Assembly (NCBI GenBank): GCA_030549855.1
Contig: JAUQQP010000044.1
Coordinates: 432,196 to 496,195, forward strand
Reading direction: 5' to 3'
Length of the DNA: 64,000 bases
Source of the DNA: Cyanobacteriota bacterium SRBZ.bins.94.201705
Lineage (GTDB): Bacteria > Cyanobacteriota > Cyanobacteriia > Cyanobacteriales > Cyanobacteriaceae
In this document: positions 48,594 through 58,177 of the stretch, one piece after another
Position numbering within the stretch: position 1 is the stretch's first letter
Layout: every line of letters begins with the position of its first letter
Translations under genes and position numbers: made by a program
The notes under the pieces: model-generated
Databases searched by the model: none
Seen by the model: the letters and a program-made list of their open reading frames with translations, nothing else
What the model was told of the DNA's origin: nothing

Positions 48594-50336
48594 TTGAAAT
48601 TGCTATCCCAATCCAGCTATCGGTTACTCATCCCCCATATCCTCAAAGAAGCAAAAACTATTGCCATCGCCTTTGCCTGTACTATTGGTTTTACCACCTT
48701 CTGGCCTATTATGGCCTGGTTGGCAGGAAAAATGGCAGAGTATGTGGGAAGGGGAGACTTGGATTCTATTATTTCCCTGGCAGGATTGTCAGCTGTCGTC
48801 TTCCTCGTCAGGGGGTTTACTCAATATGGGCAAGATACTTTTATGGCAAAGGCTGCCCTTCAAATTGCCTTCGACTTACGTATACTAGTTTATGCCCATT
48901 TACAGACCCTTAGTTTAAACTATTTCCAATTAGCTAAAACCGGCGACTTAGCCTACCGTTTAACTGAAGACGTAGACAGAATTGGTGAGGTAATTAACAA
49001 GATTTTCCATCAATTTATCCCCAGCATCTTACAGCTGATTGTCGTCATCGCCTATATGTTTTTTGTTAACTGGCAACTTACTATTGCTACCCTCACCATC
49101 GCCCCATTAATGGCACTTTTAATTACCTGGTTTGGAAATAAACTGTTAGAATTAACCAGAAAAAGTCAAAATAGGGTTTCTAATTTATCCTCCCTCCTCA
49201 CCGAAGTCATTTCCGGTATTAGATTAGTACAGGCCTTCGCGGCAGAAGAATACGAAATACAACGCTTCCGTCTTGAGGCAGAGAAGACTAGAAAGGCCAA
49301 ACTCGCTGCAGAAAAAAATAGGGCCCTTCAATATGTGGTAGTGGGATTTCTAGAAGCGATGAGTATAATTTTCCTCTTTTTTCTCGGCGGCTGGCAGATT
49401 TCTCTAAACAACATGACTGGGGCCGATTTTATCAGCTATCTTACCGCCGTGGCTTTGCTAATAGATCCCATTGCCATAACTACCAGCAATTATAATGAAT
49501 TTAAACAAGGAGAAGCCTCAGTAGAAAGAGTATTTGAATTGCTGCAAATAAAGCCGTTAATTGTAGAAAAACCAGGAGCAATTGAACTAGAGAATATAGA
49601 AGGGAATGTGGAATATCGCCATGTATCCTTCAGCTACTCGCCCGGGAAAAAAGTATTAGAAGATATTAACATTACCGCAAAAAAAGGAGAAATAATCGCC
49701 CTAGTAGGGGCATCTGGGGCAGGAAAAAGTACACTAGTAAATCTTTTGCCCCGGTTTTATGATGTAGACGAAGGGGAGATATTAATTGATGGGATAAACA
49801 TTAAAGATGTAACCCTAAAAAGTCTGAGACAACAAATAGGAATTGTCCCCCAGGAAACTAATTTATTCTCGGGCACAATAGCAGAAAATATAGCTTTTGG
49901 GGCAACAAATTTTGACATGGAAGAAGTAGAGAAAGCAGCAATGATTGCCAACGCCCATGAATTTATCTGCCATCTGCCCCAAGGATATTATACCTATGTA
50001 GGGGAAAGAGGCGTAAGTCTTTCGGGGGGACAAAGACAAAGAATTGCCATTGCGCGCGCCATATTTCGGAAACCAAAAATCCTCATTCTAGACGAAGCTA
50101 CCTCTGCCTTAGACTCAGAATCGGAGGTATTGGTACAAGAGGCATTAGAAAGGATAATGAAAGACCGTACTGTATTTGTAATCGCCCACCGTCTGGCCAC
50201 AGTAAGAAAAGCCACCCGCATTCTGGTGTTGGAAAAGGGTAGAATCATAGAATCGGGGACTCATGAAGAGTTGCTAAGGCTAAACGGGAGATACGCCGCC
50301 TTCCATGCCCAACAATTCTACCATCAGACCCAGTAA
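48594..50336 (+). CDS. ABC transporter, fused permease/ATPase (MsbA type)
   Basis: Half-transporter of 580 residues with six membrane helices in residues 15-310 and an ATPase domain: Walker A LVGASGAGKST (about 371-381), Q-loop IVPQETNLFSGT, signature SLSGGQRQR, Walker B ILILDEATSALD, and H-loop IAHR. It belongs to the lipid/peptide/drug exporter group. The start is a TTG (48594), with a second TTG two codons on. Closeness to hpnJ suggests a hopanoid or lipid cargo, but this is conjecture. Confidence 0.9.
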   Translation: MKLLSQSSYRLLIPHILKEAKTIAIAFACTIGFTTFWPIMAWLAGKMAEYVGRGDLDSIISLAGLSAVVFLVRGFTQYGQDTFMAKAALQIAFDLRILVYAHLQTLSLNYFQLAKTGDLAYRLTEDVDRIGEVINKIFHQFIPSILQLIVVIAYMFFVNWQLTIATLTIAPLMALLITWFGNKLLELTRKSQNRVSNLSSLLTEVISGIRLVQAFAAEEYEIQRFRLEAEKTRKAKLAAEKNRALQYVVVGFLEAMSIIFLFFLGGWQISLNNMTGADFISYLTAVALLIDPIAITTSNYNEFKQGEASVERVFELLQIKPLIVEKPGAIELENIEGNVEYRHVSFSYSPGKKVLEDINITAKKGEIIALVGASGAGKSTLVNLLPRFYDVDEGEILIDGINIKDVTLKSLRQQIGIVPQETNLFSGTIAENIAFGATNFDMEEVEKAAMIANAHEFICHLPQGYYTYVGERGVSLSGGQRQRIAIARAIFRKPKILILDEATSALDSESEVLVQEALERIMKDRTVFVIAHRLATVRKATRILVLEKGRIIESGTHEELLRLNGRYAAFHAQQFYHQTQ

Positions 50337-50384
50337 AAAATACCATCAGTTATCATGTAAATACCACAGAGATAGCCAAAAACC

Positions 50385-50939
50385 ATGAGGCGTAAACCAC
50401 AAAGTCCCTACTCTAGGTATTATACTGATTCCCCCACCAGGAGCAAAAGCACCCCCCTTTCCCTGGACAAGATTAATTATACCCTAGTAGCCATCTGTGC
50501 CGGCATTTTTATCCTGGGGATAGGTGTGGGTATTGCCTTGAGTTCAGGACAAACTACAAGTAGTCCCAATGTAGCCTCGAGAGAGGTAATAGACAGAAGT
50601 GCCCCCAACCCAGAAATTTGCGTACAATTCGGCGCTAGTGCCATTGTATCCGACTTGCGGGTTTTTATCACCCTCAACCCCTTTAATGTTTACGTAACAC
50701 AACCTGTAATGCGACCTGGTTGCGTGTTGAAAAAGAACAACTGGTCCATTTTAGAACAAAGAAGACTGGTAACGGAAGAACAAGTCCGTCAGTGTAAAAA
50801 CCGCATGAACACGTTTGGTTTCACAGGTAGTCTGGATGCTAACCCGAAAATAGACTGTATCTATCAAAATGACGCGGCAGGCAATTTATTCCTAAATCCA
50901 GAAGGATCAGTAAATCCCAAACCCACAGAAGATTTTTAA
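50385..50939 (+). CDS. DUF3172-domain membrane protein
   Basis: 184-residue protein of the cyanobacterial DUF3172 family, of unknown function. Residues 1-30 are basic and cytosolic, one membrane helix covers 32-52 (LVAICAGIFILGIGVGIAL), and the rest is exported, with conserved ICVQFGASAIVSDLRVF, RPGCVLKKNNW, and three Cys. It follows the ABC transporter by 48 bases. Confidence 0.82.
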   Translation: MRRKPQSPYSRYYTDSPTRSKSTPLSLDKINYTLVAICAGIFILGIGVGIALSSGQTTSSPNVASREVIDRSAPNPEICVQFGASAIVSDLRVFITLNPFNVYVTQPVMRPGCVLKKNNWSILEQRRLVTEEQVRQCKNRMNTFGFTGSLDANPKIDCIYQNDAAGNLFLNPEGSVNPKPTEDF

Positions 50940-51018
50940 TAGGGAAAAAAATGAATTGGGAGGGAACAGTCCATCTATAATCAGACTAAATTAATGGAAC
51001 TTGCCAGCTATAGCAAAT

Positions 51019-52887
51019 ATGTGTGGAATAGTAGGTTATATTGGCACCGGCAACGCCCTAGAAATTTTACTAGAAGGACTGGAAAAATTAGAATACAGGG
51101 GATATGATTCAGCGGGAGTAGCCACAATTGTAGAGGGCAAAATAAAGGTAGTAAAAGCCAAGGGGAAGTTATACAATCTACGCAGCAAATTGGAAAAAGA
51201 AAAAAATGATTCCAGGATAGGGATTGGACACACCCGTTGGGCAACCCATGGCAAACCGGAAGAATATAATGCCCATCCCCACTGTGACGACAAAGGAAAA
51301 ATAGCAGTGGTACAAAATGGCATTATCGAAAACTTCCAACAGTTAAAAGAGGAATTGATAGCCAAAGGACACAAATTTGTATCCGATACCGATACAGAAG
51401 TAATTCCCCATCTTATTGCCGAATACTACTCTCCTGACAACAATGACTCCTTTTTGGAAGCCGTAATCAAAGCAGTCAATAGACTAAATGGGGCTTTTGC
51501 TATAGCCGTCTTACATGCAGACTATCCCGATGAATTGATAGTAGCCCGTCAAAGTGCCCCCCTGATTATTGGTTTTGGGCTAGGGGAATTCTTTTGTGCT
51601 TCAGATGTAACTGCTCTAGTAGCCCACACCAACACGGTATTATCATTAGAAAATGGAGAGATTGCCCGTCTTACCCCCCTGGGAGTGGAGGTATATGACT
51701 TTACAGGGAAACGACTGCGCAAGAGAGTGCGTCTGCTAGACTTCAATCCCACTGCCGTAGAGAAACAGGGATTCCGCCACTACATGCTCAAAGAGATACA
51801 CGAGCAACCAACGGTAGTGCGGAATTGTTTGGAAGCATATCTAGACGCCTCTTGGAAGGGGGAAGAAGGCAATCCTATATCCCTCAACCTAAAACCGGAA
51901 ATCTACGAAAATTTGGAACACATACAAATAGTAGCCTGTGGAACCTCCTGGCATGCCAGTCTGGTAGGCAAATACCTGTTAGAACAAATTGCAGAAATCC
52001 CCACCTTTGTCCAGTATGCCTCGGAATTTCGCTATAGTCCAACGCCATTGATGGCCAACACCCTGACTATAGGGGTAACCCAATCTGGGGAGACGGCAGA
52101 CACCCTAGCTGCCCTAGAAATGGAAAAACAGAGAAGGGCTCATCTAAAACCCCCCTACCACTCTCGTCTTTTAGGGATTACCAACCGTCCCGAAAGCACC
52201 ATTACTACAATAGTAGATCAGATCATTCACACCTATGCCGGGATAGAAATAGGGGTGGCAGCGACAAAAACCTTTACTGCCCAGGTAATTGCCTTTTATC
52301 TGTTAGCCTTGGACTTAGCCTGGAGACGGAAAACCATTACGCCACAGCGTCTGGGAGAAATCATCAAGGGTTTATGGCAATTGCCCAGTCAGATTGAACA
52401 CATTCTCCACTCCCAAGAGGAGGCCATCCAACAACTGGCACACCAATTCACCGAGACAACGGATTTCATCTTTATTGGCAGGGGCATTAATTTCCCCATT
52501 GCCTTGGAGGGGGCATTAAAACTCAAGGAAATCAGTTACATCCACGCAGAGGGCTATCCAGCAGGGGAGATGAAACATGGCCCAATTGCCCTCTTGGATG
52601 CCCGGGTGCCAGTGGTAGCCATAGCCATGCCCGGGAAGGTATACGAGAAAGTGATTTCCAATGCCCAGGAAGCCAAGGCAAGAGACGCCAGACTGATTGG
52701 GGTGTTGCCGGAAAACAGAGACGAAGACATATTTCAGGATAAACTATTTGTGCCGGAGGTGGAGGAGTTGCTGTCGCCCCTGTTGGCGGTGGTACCATTA
52801 CAACTGTTGTCCTACTACATTGCCTCCCTAAAGGGGTTAGATGTAGATCAACCCCGTAACCTGGCTAAATCTGTAACGGTAGAATAG
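51019..52887 (+). CDS. glmS: Glucosamine-fructose-6-phosphate aminotransferase
   Basis: Makes glucosamine-6-phosphate from fructose-6-phosphate and glutamine, the entry to peptidoglycan and amino-sugar synthesis. The 622-residue protein begins MCGIVGYIG; Cys2 becomes the N-terminal nucleophile, which fixes the start at 51019 rather than the TTG at 51001. The glutaminase domain has HTRWATHGKPEEYNAHPH, followed by two SIS domains (about 295-440 and 465-600) and the terminal LAKSVTVE. No glmS ribozyme structure is visible upstream. Confidence 0.97.
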   Translation: MCGIVGYIGTGNALEILLEGLEKLEYRGYDSAGVATIVEGKIKVVKAKGKLYNLRSKLEKEKNDSRIGIGHTRWATHGKPEEYNAHPHCDDKGKIAVVQNGIIENFQQLKEELIAKGHKFVSDTDTEVIPHLIAEYYSPDNNDSFLEAVIKAVNRLNGAFAIAVLHADYPDELIVARQSAPLIIGFGLGEFFCASDVTALVAHTNTVLSLENGEIARLTPLGVEVYDFTGKRLRKRVRLLDFNPTAVEKQGFRHYMLKEIHEQPTVVRNCLEAYLDASWKGEEGNPISLNLKPEIYENLEHIQIVACGTSWHASLVGKYLLEQIAEIPTFVQYASEFRYSPTPLMANTLTIGVTQSGETADTLAALEMEKQRRAHLKPPYHSRLLGITNRPESTITTIVDQIIHTYAGIEIGVAATKTFTAQVIAFYLLALDLAWRRKTITPQRLGEIIKGLWQLPSQIEHILHSQEEAIQQLAHQFTETTDFIFIGRGINFPIALEGALKLKEISYIHAEGYPAGEMKHGPIALLDARVPVVAIAMPGKVYEKVISNAQEAKARDARLIGVLPENRDEDIFQDKLFVPEVEELLSPLLAVVPLQLLSYYIASLKGLDVDQPRNLAKSVTVE

Positions 52888-52900
52888 AGATGTGCCCTGC

Positions 52901-53176
52901 CTAATAGCGGATTTCAAAATCCCTAAAGGTCTCCGGCGTCTGTATATCCTCAACTAATACATTTGTTACTACGGCAGAAGGAGAACCCACATGACACCAG
53001 TCTACCAGTTGCTGTAGCTTAGTATCCTCTGCGGTGGCGACAATTTCCACATCTCCGTTGGGAAGATTCCGCACATAACCCCGGATTCCCAACTCCCTCG
53101 CTTTCATCTGGGTGTACATACGGTAGTAGACGCCTTGCACCTTGCCAGAGACGGTAATCCTAACAGTCTTTGTCAT
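52901..53176 (-). CDS. acyP: Acylphosphatase
   Basis: 91-residue enzyme hydrolysing carboxyl-phosphate bonds. The active-site Arg19 is in GKVQGVYYRMYTQ and Asn37 in GYVRNLPNGDVEI. The first motif has YY where GF is usual, but the two catalytic residues are retained. The 3' end faces glmS, 13 bases from its stop. Confidence 0.93.
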   Translation of the reverse strand: MTKTVRITVSGKVQGVYYRMYTQMKARELGIRGYVRNLPNGDVEIVATAEDTKLQQLVDWCHVGSPSAVVTNVLVEDIQTPETFRDFEIRY

Positions 53177-53238
53177 AACAGAAACCTCTCAAGTAGCAAT
53201 ATTTACCCTAATACCATTAAAACTGCTGGGCAGATACC

Positions 53239-55089
53239 ATGAAACCGGAAAAAATGAAGGAGGAAACAAGCCTTTTGACATACATCAAGCAGGCCTACTC
53301 TTACTACGACTCGGGGGAGTATAAAAAAGCCCTAAGATGCCTGGCAAAGGTACTACCGCCGGACTCCCAGTTGGAGTATGATGACTATACTTTCGAGCTC
53401 ATCAATTTGCGGGGTAATATCTTTGCCAAGATGGGCCAGTATGAGAAGGCCATTGAAGACTACAAGAGGATACTGGATGTGGACGACGAACACTGGGGGG
53501 CACATCATAATCTAGGCAATGTCTATTGTGACCTAGGGGAATACGAGAAGGCGGTGCAAGAGTACAGCCGGGCCATTGAGCTTCTTTCCCCGATTGCTTT
53601 CAGCTACTTTTATAGGGCAACAGCTTACTGGCAACTGAAGGAGATAGACAAAGCCATAGAGGATTGTAACAGGGCCATTGCCCTAATGCCCACAGAGGCT
53701 CAGTTTTACTCCATACGGGGCAATTGTTACTCTGAATTCCAAGAATACCACAAAGCTTTAGAAGACTACACCAAGGCCATCCAGCTGAATCCCAACTGGG
53801 CTGAGACTTACTATAATCGAGGCATTGTTTATGGCCGGCTGAAGCAATACGACAAAGCCATAGAAGACTACAAAACCGCCATTGCCCTCGATGCCAAACA
53901 CTATGGTGCCCATCACAACCTGGGGAAGGTTTATCTGTGGCAGGGGGAGTATGACAAAGCCCTTGAAATGCTCAATAAGGCCGTAAGAATTGACCCCAAA
54001 AAACCACAAGGTTATGCCAGCAGGGCCGCGGTATATTTAGAGAAGGGAGAATTAGAGAAGGCCATAAGAGAGTTTTCCCGGGCTTTAAAACTGGCCCCCG
54101 ACGACGTCCTAGTCCTTAACGCCAGGGGTTCTGCCTATCACAGATTGGGGAAATACAGCCAAGCAATGAGAGACTACAACAAAGCCCTTGCCCTCAACCC
54201 CGACTATGTTAAAGCCTACCATAACCGGGGTCTACTCCACCTGGAAAAAGGACGGTACATGCAGGCCCTCAAAGACTACACTGAAGCCATCCGCCGCGAC
54301 GGGAGGGCAGTTGGGTTATATTTGAATAGGGGCAACGTGTACTACCAACTTGGAGACTACGAAAAAGCACTAGCAGATTACAATCAAGCCATCAAGATAG
54401 ATCCCCATTGTGCCGACGCTTATTACAACAGGGGAAGTGTGTACTACAATCTGCTAGACTACAAAAAAGCCATAAAAGACTACAACAAAGCCCTCAGAAT
54501 AAATCCCAAATATTCAGAAGCCTACCTCAATCTGGGGAATATCCACCATGACTTGGGAGACTGTGAATTAGCTATAAAATATTACAGCCAGGCTATCCAA
54601 GTGGCCCCCTCCCTGGTAGATGCCTATTACAACCGGGCTACTGTCTACATCGAGTTACAAGAATACCAAAAGGCCATAGAAGACTATACCCATTTGCTCA
54701 CCCTCAATCCCTATGATTCCCAAGCCTACACCAACAGGGCGGCGGCCTATGTGGAGTTAGGGGAGTACGAAAAGGCGTTGGCAGACTGTAACAAGGCCAT
54801 TGAACTAAATCCCACAGATGCCATTGCCTACAACAATCGGGGAAATGCCTACTCCGGCCTGCAGGAATACCACAAGGCTATTGAAGACTACAGCCGTTCC
54901 CTCCAAATAGCCCCCTCCGCTGACACCTACTACAATCGGGCCAAAGTCTATTTTTCCCTCCAAGAGTACGAAAAAGCCCTAGAAGACCTGTTCAAGGCCA
55001 GAAATACCGCCATCCGACAACGCAACGCCATGACTTATACCCAGGTGGAGCATTTAATTGAGACTATCCAGGGATTAATGGCAGAATAG
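53239..55089 (+). CDS. Tetratricopeptide-repeat protein
   Basis: 616-residue protein built from about 16 TPR units of 34 residues (recurring pattern YxNRGxxYxxLxxYxKAIxDYxKAIxLNP) from about residue 10 to 600. No signal peptide or other domain is visible, so it is a cytoplasmic scaffold for protein contacts. Partner unknown. The DNA of neighbouring repeats is clearly related but not identical, pointing to old internal duplications. It begins with an ATG 62 bases from the divergent acyP start. Confidence 0.88.
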   Translation: MKPEKMKEETSLLTYIKQAYSYYDSGEYKKALRCLAKVLPPDSQLEYDDYTFELINLRGNIFAKMGQYEKAIEDYKRILDVDDEHWGAHHNLGNVYCDLGEYEKAVQEYSRAIELLSPIAFSYFYRATAYWQLKEIDKAIEDCNRAIALMPTEAQFYSIRGNCYSEFQEYHKALEDYTKAIQLNPNWAETYYNRGIVYGRLKQYDKAIEDYKTAIALDAKHYGAHHNLGKVYLWQGEYDKALEMLNKAVRIDPKKPQGYASRAAVYLEKGELEKAIREFSRALKLAPDDVLVLNARGSAYHRLGKYSQAMRDYNKALALNPDYVKAYHNRGLLHLEKGRYMQALKDYTEAIRRDGRAVGLYLNRGNVYYQLGDYEKALADYNQAIKIDPHCADAYYNRGSVYYNLLDYKKAIKDYNKALRINPKYSEAYLNLGNIHHDLGDCELAIKYYSQAIQVAPSLVDAYYNRATVYIELQEYQKAIEDYTHLLTLNPYDSQAYTNRAAAYVELGEYEKALADCNKAIELNPTDAIAYNNRGNAYSGLQEYHKAIEDYSRSLQIAPSADTYYNRAKVYFSLQEYEKALEDLFKARNTAIRQRNAMTYTQVEHLIETIQGLMAE

Positions 55090-55104
55090 CCGTTACTCTT
55101 GTAA

Positions 55105-55139
55105 AAATAAAAACTACAAGAGCCAGAAAACTCTTGTAG
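55105..55139 (-). terminator. Terminator of rpsP-khpA
   Basis: CTACAAGAG (55114-55122) pairs with CTCTTGTAG (55131-55139), nine perfect pairs. On the minus strand a TTTTTATTTTT run follows, so it ends the rpsP-khpA operon. On the plus strand it lies 25 bases after the TPR gene and has no T-run. Confidence 0.75.
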
Positions 55140-55167
55140 CCTCAAGGGTTATACACTTGTAAACAAG

Positions 55168-55614
55168 TCAAAACCTAGATTTTGGGGTGCGACGACGACG
55201 TCGGAGACTCTTTTTGGGGTGGGGGTGGGCGCTACCAGCAATCCTGGGAGGGGGAGAGTGTACTAGGGAAGGACGAGGAGTCCTTCTTCTGGGGCCTTCA
55301 TTGTCTTCGTATAGTTCCAGATATAGGGTATCACCAGCTAACTGGGCCGCTGTCTGTAGGATGGTCTTAACTGCTTGTATATTCCTCCCCCCCCGGCCAT
55401 AGATTCTCCCCTTGTCCTCATCCTCGATGGCAAGCCGAATCCAGACTTTTCTGGTGCTGGGCACTAACTCGCAGTCACAGCTCAAAAGTTCAGGAGATTC
55501 CAACAGAGGTTCAATTAAAAAGCGGATCAAACCGTCATAATCTGGCCTGTTGCCCTCGCCGGGGGGAGTGTTTACAGGGGTAGTAGAATTAGAGTTCACT
55601 CCTAGGTTAAGCAT
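55168..55614 (-). CDS. khpA: KH-domain RNA-binding protein
   Basis: 148-residue protein with an N-terminal polar tail, a KH domain (about 30-105; the RNA-binding loop is [18 protein letters not shown]) and a long basic Arg/Pro/Lys tail. KhpA-type proteins bind many RNAs in other bacteria. The tail is longer than in the roughly 80-residue firmicute KhpA. Its ATG overlaps the end of rpsP by eight bases (ATGCTTAA), so translation is coupled. Confidence 0.9.
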   Translation of the reverse strand: MLNLGVNSNSTTPVNTPPGEGNRPDYDGLIRFLIEPLLESPELLSCDCELVPSTRKVWIRLAIEDEDKGRIYGRGGRNIQAVKTILQTAAQLAGDTLYLELYEDNEGPRRRTPRPSLVHSPPPRIAGSAHPHPKKSLRRRRRTPKSRF

Positions 55615-55855
55615 TTACTTGTTCAAACACCTTTGCCTTGGCTAAAATACTACGAACAGTGTCAGTAGGTTGAGCACCTTGTTTTAATCTGGTAACAATA
55701 GCAGGTACATTTAATCTAGTTTCCTTAGTCCTGGGGTTGTAGTATCCCAACTCTTCCAACACCTTGCCATCACGACGAGCCCTGCTGTCCATTGCTACGA
55801 TTCTATAACTAGGTTCTCCCTTTTTCCCAAATCTCTTCAGACGTATTTTTACCAT
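55607..55855 (-). CDS. rpsP: 30S ribosomal protein S16
   Basis: 82-residue S16, starting [20 protein letters not shown] and containing GRRxGK-type YNPRTKET. Length and sequence are standard. It is the first gene of the rpsP-khpA operon. Confidence 0.97.
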   Translation of the reverse strand: MVKIRLKRFGKKGEPSYRIVAMDSRARRDGKVLEELGYYNPRTKETRLNVPAIVTRLKQGAQPTDTVRSILAKAKVFEQVNA

Positions 55856-55971
55856 ATCCTTTGACTTTACTTCCGCTTTTACTCTTACTGCCTTGGTTAC
55901 TATGATACTGAAAATTTAACCAAATTGGCACCCACAGGGGCGCCATGGAATATATTAAAACCCTTACCTAC

Positions 55972-57288
55972 TCATCGGCTAGTCTTGGGGGGTAAAAAGG
56001 CGAGAGGATCCATTGGTCTTACACCCCGGGGATGAATTTCAAAATGCAAATGGGGACCAGTGCTAAAGCCGGTACTACCCATTTTAGCTATTTGTTGTCC
56101 CTGGGTTACGTAATCTCCCCGACGTACAAGAATCTTACTATTGTGGGCATAGAGGGTGATGGTGCCATCAAAATGTCTGATTCTCACCAGATTGCCATAC
56201 CCCCCCGCATTCCAACCAGCTGAGATTACTATGCCATCAGCAGCGGCTACAATGGGGGTGCCCACTGGCCCAGCAATATCTATCCCCTTGTGCATTCTCC
56301 CCCAACGTCTGCCAAACCCTGAAGTTAATACCCCCCTCGCCGGCCAGATAAACCCCGGTATTGGCATTTCCCCCCCTCTTTCCTCGAGATTGGGGATTAC
56401 CAACCGCCGCTGGCTTGGTGTTTCTGTCTCCTGCTGGGGGGTACTCAGATCTGGCTCGTAGGGCTCAATGTTTATATTTATAGCACTCATCAGTCCCGAA
56501 GGGGTGGGTTTAGCCTGTTCCTCGTTGGCCCTTCTCGGGGTATTGGCAGAATTGGTGGCAACTCGGGGAGAAGGCGGGGGATTGTGCTTTTCCGTCTCAT
56601 CCTCAATGAAAACTGGTTCCTCTACCTCCAAAGGGATTCCTCCGCCAATTCCTCCATAGGGTTGGCTTGGCCAGGAAGAGGCAACAGGTACGACCTTTGT
56701 CCTGTCATCCGCCTTTTCCTGTGGTGCCTCTACCGCAATGGGAATTGCCATTTCTCTTGCCGTCTCCTGGGAGGAGGTATTTGATGGTGTTTCCACCGGT
56801 ATATTAACACTTACACTCTGCGCCACCACCTCCCCTTCAGGGGGTACTGGTGTACTGATGTTTGTAGTTTTAGACACCACGCCCTGGTCCATGTCCGTAT
56901 TTTGCGCTACCAGTCCGCCACCGGCAGAAAATTGTGTTATTTCTGTATTATTTATTTCCGGCAGAGGAGAGACTAGCCCTTCCCCAGAGGTTACGGCAGT
57001 CTCCCCGCCCCTATTCCCTTCACTGCCGACAAAATCTCTATTTTGGGAAGAGGATATGCTTTCATCCCCCATGGACTCAGAAATGCTACTAGAGGGGGAT
57101 TCATTCTTGACCAAAAGAGAGATTTGTTCAGCACTTTTAACTAATAGGGTTGGACGGGAAACCTCTTCACTTTCCCCACCAATTGATTCTAAAACAGTAG
57201 CCCTGGCCGAGTTGGGACTTAATACTAATCCCACCCCCAGCACTATCATTGTTTGAGATAATCCTTTTAATAGCTCCTTTGAATTCAT
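55972..57288 (-). CDS. M23-family (LytM) peptidoglycan metallopeptidase
   Basis: 438-residue exported protein. A signal-like hydrophobic segment covers about 8-30 (KGLSQTMIVLGVGLVLSPN). Residues 40-310 are a low-complexity Ser/Glu/Pro/Val/Thr linker. The C-terminal LytM domain (about 310-430) has HKGIDIAGPVGTPI and GPHLHFEIH, carrying the zinc ligands of the M23 family, plus GFGRRWGRM. It probably cleaves or anchors peptidoglycan in the periplasm; no LysM repeat is visible. The ATG at 57288 begins the signal segment; an ATG at 57315 would add nine residues. Confidence 0.88.
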   Translation of the reverse strand: MNSKELLKGLSQTMIVLGVGLVLSPNSARATVLESIGGESEEVSRPTLLVKSAEQISLLVKNESPSSSISESMGDESISSSQNRDFVGSEGNRGGETAVTSGEGLVSPLPEINNTEITQFSAGGGLVAQNTDMDQGVVSKTTNISTPVPPEGEVVAQSVSVNIPVETPSNTSSQETAREMAIPIAVEAPQEKADDRTKVVPVASSWPSQPYGGIGGGIPLEVEEPVFIEDETEKHNPPPSPRVATNSANTPRRANEEQAKPTPSGLMSAININIEPYEPDLSTPQQETETPSQRRLVIPNLEERGGEMPIPGFIWPARGVLTSGFGRRWGRMHKGIDIAGPVGTPIVAAADGIVISAGWNAGGYGNLVRIRHFDGTITLYAHNSKILVRRGDYVTQGQQIAKMGSTGFSTGPHLHFEIHPRGVRPMDPLAFLPPKTSR

Positions 57289-57841
57289 GAACAATACTCC
57301 CCTACTATTCATCACACGGCTATTGGCGGAGACTCCATTTCCTGGGGTACTAAATCAAGGATAAATATAGCAGTAGATGTGCATTTTTCAACAAATTATT
57401 GATATAAATTTCTTATATCTTTCCCTCAGTATTTCCCCTTTTTTCTTTCTCCCTTTTCTTTCCACTTCTACCTTCCCTTAGTTCCTCCAGCCTTAAACAT
57501 TTCTAGTTTCCTTTCGGTATCCATTTCCACAAAATCCCCCCTGATTTATTTGTCCCACTTATTTCTTCTCCCCACGGTAATCCCCTTTCTCTCTGTTTTA
57601 TCCCAATTTCCACTTAAGGGTAAATATCTAGGATTAGAGCCAAAATATAAAAAAACGAAGAAGAAAGAAAAAAAAGTTATTGCCGAACAAAATTAGCGGT
57701 ATTTTTAGTTAAAATAAGACCTGTGGCATTCAATTGGGGATTGTTTTCCGAGAAAAAAAGCCGGGATTAAGGCAAAAAGCCAGACCTATAAGTTTTTTAA
57801 ATTGTTTGTGTCGTTTAAACTTAAGGAAGGGAGAAGTACCT
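57289..57841. other. Divergent intergenic region, pyrimidine-rich
   Basis: About 550 bases between divergent genes. From 57415 to 57610 the plus strand is almost pure pyrimidine blocks (CTTTCCCTCAG..., CTTTCTCCC...). An AT-rich stretch with AAAAAACGAAG repeats follows near 57650-57700. Promoters of both genes must lie here; GTTAAAATAAG near 57708 is a candidate for the downstream gene. Confidence 0.4.
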
Positions 57842-58177
57842 ATGTCTTACTGTTTTGACATTGTGGGAATCAGTCCAATATTAGACTTCTTCTACTACCA
57901 ACAACAGATGGAACAAAATCCCCATCGCAGCAAAGCCTATTTAGGAAGCTATGAATGTACCCTGGACAGTTTCATTCAGTCTACAGAAATGATAGTCCAA
58001 AAACCCAACTGGGATTGGGACGAGGTAATAGAAAGCATTATCCAATTCTGGCTACAGCGACAAGAAGAAGTGGAACATTGGCGTCGCGCTTTCAGTGAGT
58101 GTAAGGAAGGCCATCTCCTTGTGGGGAGGATTGCCAATGTGGACTGTTTAAGAAAAGAATTTGTATCACTGTTGTAA
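57842..58177 (+). CDS. Small conserved-looking hypothetical protein
   Basis: 111-residue, mostly helical acidic protein, starting MSYCFDIVGISPILDFFYYQ. It is rich in Trp (four) and Glu, with the helix NWDWDEVIESIIQFWLQRQ. AAGGAAGGGAGA precedes the ATG, so a longer in-frame start at 57734 is not used. No family recognised and no membrane segment. It stands alone in the direction of rpoD. Confidence 0.62.
   Translation: MSYCFDIVGISPILDFFYYQQQMEQNPHRSKAYLGSYECTLDSFIQSTEMIVQKPNWDWDEVIESIIQFWLQRQEEVEHWRRAFSECKEGHLLVGRIANVDCLRKEFVSLL

Noticed and set aside
50940-51018. glmS ribozyme
   Set aside because: The gene is glmS, but the 79-base upstream spacer is too short and lacks the ribozyme core; such ribozymes are known mainly from Gram-positive bacteria.
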